The notes beneath the pieces were generated by a model that saw only the letters and a program-made list of their open reading frames with translations, was not told the origin of the DNA and searched no databases. From contig JAITNA010000021.1 in assembly GCA_031290715.1 (NCBI GenBank), positions 1-9,053 on the forward strand: a stretch of DNA of 9,053 nt, in the 5' to 3' direction. This stretch comes from Eubacteriales Family XIII. Incertae Sedis bacterium (GTDB taxonomy: Bacteria > Bacillota > Clostridia > Peptostreptococcales > Anaerovoracaceae). Made by a program: the position numbers and the translations under genes. Below are positions 5,848-9,053 of this stretch, piece by piece (the stretch's first letter is position 1; each line of letters begins with the position of its first letter).

Positions 5848-7627
5848 TCCCTTTCGGCGCATCGGCAGCCTGCTCAAACTCGATTTCGGGAGCCTGAGAT
5901 TCCGGCTCTGGATTTATTTCGGCCTGTTTGCTTTCGTACTCCTGATCATGCTTTGGATTCTTCAGGTCATTTTCCTCAACTACAACTACGAGGACATGAA
6001 ATACGGGGAAACGACACGGATCGCGCGGCAAATCGAAAACCGCTTCCTTTCGGAAACAATGACCGCGGAAACGCGCGATTACATCAACCGCACCTGCCGC
6101 GAAAATGAACTGTACATCCAGATTGAAACGGAGAGCGGCGTCAAAAAATTCATTCCCAACACCGATACCGATACGCCGAGCGCGCCGACGACAGACGCTT
6201 CCGGCAACGAGATTGAAGAGCTGCCCACCGAAGAGCTGCCGCGCTCTTTCTACCCTTCCGTCTATCGCGCGGAGATTGACAACATCAAAGCGGAGCTGCT
6301 CGCCAGCGGGGGTGCGAGCTACAGCAAACAAACCATCGAACCCGAAACAGAGCAAAAGACGCTCGAGTACGCCGCCTATTTGCTCACGCCCGAAGCGGGG
6401 AAAAGCCCGGAGGAAGTCAGCGGCGGCGACGTCAATATCGCGGTACCCGACGTGATTCCCGATACGGGCGAAACCCCCGCCGTAGCGCCGCCCGAGAAAG
6501 AAAGCGCCATTGCGGAGGACGGCGCGGCGGCGGCGGACGCCCTTGCGGGCGGCGGGAACGAAAGCGGCGAAGCGGCGGAAGAAGCCGCGCCCGACCGTTT
6601 GATCCTGTTCATATTTTCCCCGCTCTACCCGATGGGCTCCACGATTCAGATTCTGACCGGCCAGCTGATCTATGTCACCATCATCGCCTTGCTGCTTTCG
6701 GTGCTGCTCGGCTTCTATCTGTCCCGCATGATCACACATCCGCTGTCGCAAATCGCAAAGCGGGCGGAGGAACTCGCGGCCGGAAACTTCGGGATCAATT
6801 TTGAAGGCGCGCATTATTCAGAGATCATCCGGCTTGCGGATACGCTCAGCTATACCTCCGCGGAGCTGGCCCAAACCCGCACGATGCAGCGCGATATCAT
6901 CGCGAATGTCAGCCACGACCTCAAAACGCCGCTGACGATGATCCGTTCCTACGCGGAGATGATCAACGACCTCTCGGGGGACGACCCGGAGAAGCGCGCG
7001 GCACATTTGCAGGTCATCATGAATGAAACGGACCGCTTGAACGCGATGATTACGGAGCTGCTCGACATCTCCAAGCTGCAGTCCGGCGAAAAACCGCTGA
7101 ACCTCACCAATTTCTCGATGAAGGAGCTCACCGAAACCACCATCGCGTCCTACTCCGCTTTTGTGGAACAGGACGGCTACAAGCTCGTGTTCATCAGCAT
7201 GGGCGAGGGGGTTGTGCGCGCCGACGAAACGAGAATCAAACAGGTACTCGACAATCTGATCAGCAACGCGCTCAAATACGGCGGCAAGGACAGGACGGTT
7301 GAGCTGCGCATGTTTGAGAAGAACGATTTTGTGCGCTGCGAGGTGACGGATCACGGCATCGGCATCTCGAAGCGGGAGCTCAAGCACATCTGGGAGCGTT
7401 ATTATCAATCGAGCGCCCACTACCGGCGTTCGGACAGCACCGGCCTTGGGCTGTCCATCGTCAAAGAGATTTTGAGCCTGCACCACGCGCGTTTCGGCGT
7501 CGAAAGCATGCCGCGCAAAGGGTCTACGTTTTGGTTTGAAATCCCGACGAGCGAAACCTACGAAACCCTGCTCGAAACATCGAACGACCTGCCGGAGCCG
7601 ATCACGGGCGACGGTCTGGACGGATAG
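5837..7627 (+). CDS. Sensor histidine kinase, HAMP/HisKA/HATPase type
   Basis: About 596 residues from the TTG at 5837, which overlaps the regulator stop by 11 bases; GGGGAG lies 12 bases upstream. Another in-frame TTG at 5786 would add 17 residues lying inside the regulator gene, so the start is uncertain. In the 5837 numbering: first membrane helix about 23-47, external sensor region about 48-275, second helix about 276-296, HAMP about 297-349, HisKA with H360 in ANVSHDLKTPL, and the ATPase domain with N-box N473/N477, G1 box DHGIGI (505-510) and G2 box GLGLS (536-540). All catalytic motifs are intact, so it should autophosphorylate and pass phosphate to D53 of the regulator. The sensor region contains an Ala/Gly/Glu/Pro-rich, low-complexity acidic stretch at about 185-252, between YAAYLL and LILFIFSPLYP. 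The signal sensed cannot be told. A tail of some 25 residues follows the ATPase domain. Confidence 0.93.
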   Translation: MKANPFRRIGSLLKLDFGSLRFRLWIYFGLFAFVLLIMLWILQVIFLNYNYEDMKYGETTRIARQIENRFLSETMTAETRDYINRTCRENELYIQIETESGVKKFIPNTDTDTPSAPTTDASGNEIEELPTEELPRSFYPSVYRAEIDNIKAELLASGGASYSKQTIEPETEQKTLEYAAYLLTPEAGKSPEEVSGGDVNIAVPDVIPDTGETPAVAPPEKESAIAEDGAAAADALAGGGNESGEAAEEAAPDRLILFIFSPLYPMGSTIQILTGQLIYVTIIALLLSVLLGFYLSRMITHPLSQIAKRAEELAAGNFGINFEGAHYSEIIRLADTLSYTSAELAQTRTMQRDIIANVSHDLKTPLTMIRSYAEMINDLSGDDPEKRAAHLQVIMNETDRLNAMITELLDISKLQSGEKPLNLTNFSMKELTETTIASYSAFVEQDGYKLVFISMGEGVVRADETRIKQVLDNLISNALKYGGKDRTVELRMFEKNDFVRCEVTDHGIGISKRELKHIWERYYQSSAHYRRSDSTGLGLSIVKEILSLHHARFGVESMPRKGSTFWFEIPTSETYETLLETSNDLPEPITGDGLDG

Positions 7628-7651
7628 AGAAGCGGAAGCCTAAGGAGCGAT

Positions 7652-9053
7652 ATGGCGGGAAAGAAAGATACGATCTTCGTCTGCGCGGAATGCGGATATG
7701 AAAGCCCCAAGTGGATGGGGCAGTGTATCTGCGGGGCATGGAACAGCTTTTATGAGGAACGCGCGCAGGCCCGGTCGAAAGCCGGCGCGGGGAAAGCGTC
7801 CGGCGGCGGCACTGTGCGGCGCGGCGGCGCGGACGGCGCTTTTTCCGGGCCGGGACGCCCTGTCCCGCTCCGCACGGTCGCTTCGGGCCAAGCGGATCGT
7901 ATCGACACAAACATCGGGGAGCTCAACCGCGTCCTCGGCGGCGGCATCGCAAAGGGGACGCTCACCCTCATCGCGGGCGAACCCGGCATCGGAAAATCGA
8001 CACTCATCCTTCAGGCGGCGATCGGGCTCGCGCGGCAGGAGCTGACGGTACTCTACGTTTCGGGCGAAGAATCCGGCGAGCAAATCCGCATGCGCGCCGA
8101 CCGCGTCACCAACGACATCCCGGGCCGCGTCCTCATGCTCGCCGAAACGAACATCGACGCCATCGCGGACACGGTAGCGGAGCTCCATCCTGATTTTCTC
8201 ATCATTGATTCCATTCAGACGATGTATACGGACGAGATTACTTCCGCGGCGGGGGGCGTGTCGCAGATTCGCGTCTGTACAGACGTCCTGATGCACATCG
8301 GAAAACAGCGCGGCATTCCCGTATTCATCGTCGCGCATATCACAAAAGCCGGCGAACTCGCGGGGCCGAAAATCATCGAGCACCTTGTCGATTGCGTGCT
8401 TTCGTTCTCGGGCGACAAGAGCCGGGACCTGCGCCTTTTGACCGCAAGCAAAAACCGTTTCGGGACGACGAGCGAAATCGGGGCCTTTGAAATGCGCGAA
8501 AACGGCCTTGCGGAAATCACGGATTTGTCGGGCGCTCTGCTCGACGGATTCAGCGGGCAGACGGAAGGGACGATTGCCACCGCCGCCTACGAAGGGACAA
8601 GGCCCCTGCTTATGGAGCTGCAAGCGCTCACGGCGCATACAAACGCGGGCTTTCCGGCGCGTACCTCCCTCGGCGCGGACCGCGCGCGGCTCGGCATGAT
8701 CCTTGCCGTACTCGAAAAGAAAGCCGGACTCAACCTCTCCTCCTTCGATGTCTATGTCAATGTGGTAGGCGGGGTTCGTCCGGAGGGGACGTCTATCGAT
8801 CTTGCGGCAGCCCTCGCCGTCTGGTCCTCGGCCAAAGGGATTGCCATTCCCGCCGGGACGATCGCCATCGGGGAGATCGGTTTGGCCGGAGAAATCCGGG
8901 GCGTCCGGCACGCGGACCGCATCGCCGCCGAAGCGGTGAAGCTCGGATTCACGCGCCTGATTCTGCCCGAGAAAAACATCAAAATGAAAACCCCGCAAGG
9001 CTTGCGGCTTTGCGGGGCGGCGACGCTGCAGGAAGCCATCGCCGCGCTCCTTT
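7652..9053 (+). CDS. radA: DNA repair protein RadA (Sms), 3-prime end cut by the window
   Basis: 467 codons are visible with no stop; family members are about 455-460 residues, so only a few codons should be missing. RadA is a RecA-like ATPase that drives branch migration in recombination. In order: an N-terminal zinc finger with C11/C14 and C25/C27, a Gly/Ala/Arg-rich linker (about 38-80), Walker A GEPGIGKST (109-117), Walker B FLIIDS with D186 (182-187), the RadA signature KNRFG (267-271), and a C-terminal Lon-protease-like domain (about 300-467) that includes VNVVGGVRPEGTSIDLAAALA. The second cysteine pair is C-x-C (QCICGAWN) where the family has C-x2-C, one residue short; otherwise the core looks intact. 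The ATG at 7652 has AAGGAG four bases upstream. It follows the kinase by 24 bases on the same strand with no visible terminator, so it is probably co-transcribed with the two-component pair. Confidence 0.96.
   Translation, partial: MAGKKDTIFVCAECGYESPKWMGQCICGAWNSFYEERAQARSKAGAGKASGGGTVRRGGADGAFSGPGRPVPLRTVASGQADRIDTNIGELNRVLGGGIAKGTLTLIAGEPGIGKSTLILQAAIGLARQELTVLYVSGEESGEQIRMRADRVTNDIPGRVLMLAETNIDAIADTVAELHPDFLIIDSIQTMYTDEITSAAGGVSQIRVCTDVLMHIGKQRGIPVFIVAHITKAGELAGPKIIEHLVDCVLSFSGDKSRDLRLLTASKNRFGTTSEIGAFEMRENGLAEITDLSGALLDGFSGQTEGTIATAAYEGTRPLLMELQALTAHTNAGFPARTSLGADRARLGMILAVLEKKAGLNLSSFDVYVNVVGGVRPEGTSIDLAAALAVWSSAKGIAIPAGTIAIGEIGLAGEIRGVRHADRIAAEAVKLGFTRLILPEKNIKMKTPQGLRLCGAATLQEAIAALL

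Noticed and set aside
5810..6814. 334-codon open frame on the minus strand opposite the kinase sensor region
   Set aside because: Mirrors the kinase codons; no ribosome site or family resemblance seen.
7640..8998. 452-codon open frame on the minus strand opposite radA
   Set aside because: Antisense to radA, which carries zinc-finger, Walker A, Walker B and KNRFG motifs. The antisense product has no motif and biased Arg/Asp/Phe content.

Overview
The window looks like chromosome from a fairly GC-rich Firmicute of the Clostridia type. The signs are strong AGGAGG-type Shine-Dalgarno sites, a methylerythritol-phosphate (MEP) isoprenoid gene, a CarD-like RNA polymerase regulator next to a YacL-type PIN/TRAM membrane protein, a bacterial-type prolyl-tRNA synthetase with an editing insertion, and a RadA that resembles the Bacillus protein. 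This is inference from gene content; no 16S or other placement marker is present.

Layout. Two transcription units diverge from a short spacer at 5079-5178. The leftward unit (minus strand) reads carD-like regulator (5078-4599), PIN/TRAM membrane protein (4548-3430), fused ispDF (3419-2280), proS (2235-514) and a Nudix hydrolase (501-55). Gaps are 10 to 50 bases, and two ribosome sites are built onto the preceding stop codon, so it reads as one operon with translational coupling. The rightward unit (plus strand) reads an OmpR/PhoB-type response regulator (5179-5847), its sensor histidine kinase (about 5837-7627, overlapping the regulator) and radA (7652 to beyond the window end). The spacer holds two back-to-back extended -10 promoters whose elements are only about 20 bases apart.

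How the genes work together. The leftward operon is housekeeping: a transcription initiation factor, a probable membrane-anchored nuclease-like protein, two steps of isoprenoid precursor synthesis, tRNA(Pro) charging and a nucleotide-cleaning or signalling hydrolase. In Bacillus subtilis radA, disA, yacL, ispD and ispF lie in one direction. Here radA points away from yacL and is separated from it by a two-component system, so an ancestral cluster seems to have been rearranged, placing radA behind a signalling pair.

No mobile element, CRISPR array, tRNA or rRNA was seen, and I found no clearly novel multi-gene system. The points most worth a second look are the IspD-IspF fusion, a shortened second Cys pair in the RadA zinc finger (C-x-C instead of C-x2-C), a low-complexity expansion in the kinase sensor region, the compact divergent promoter pair, and a nine-G run inside proS.
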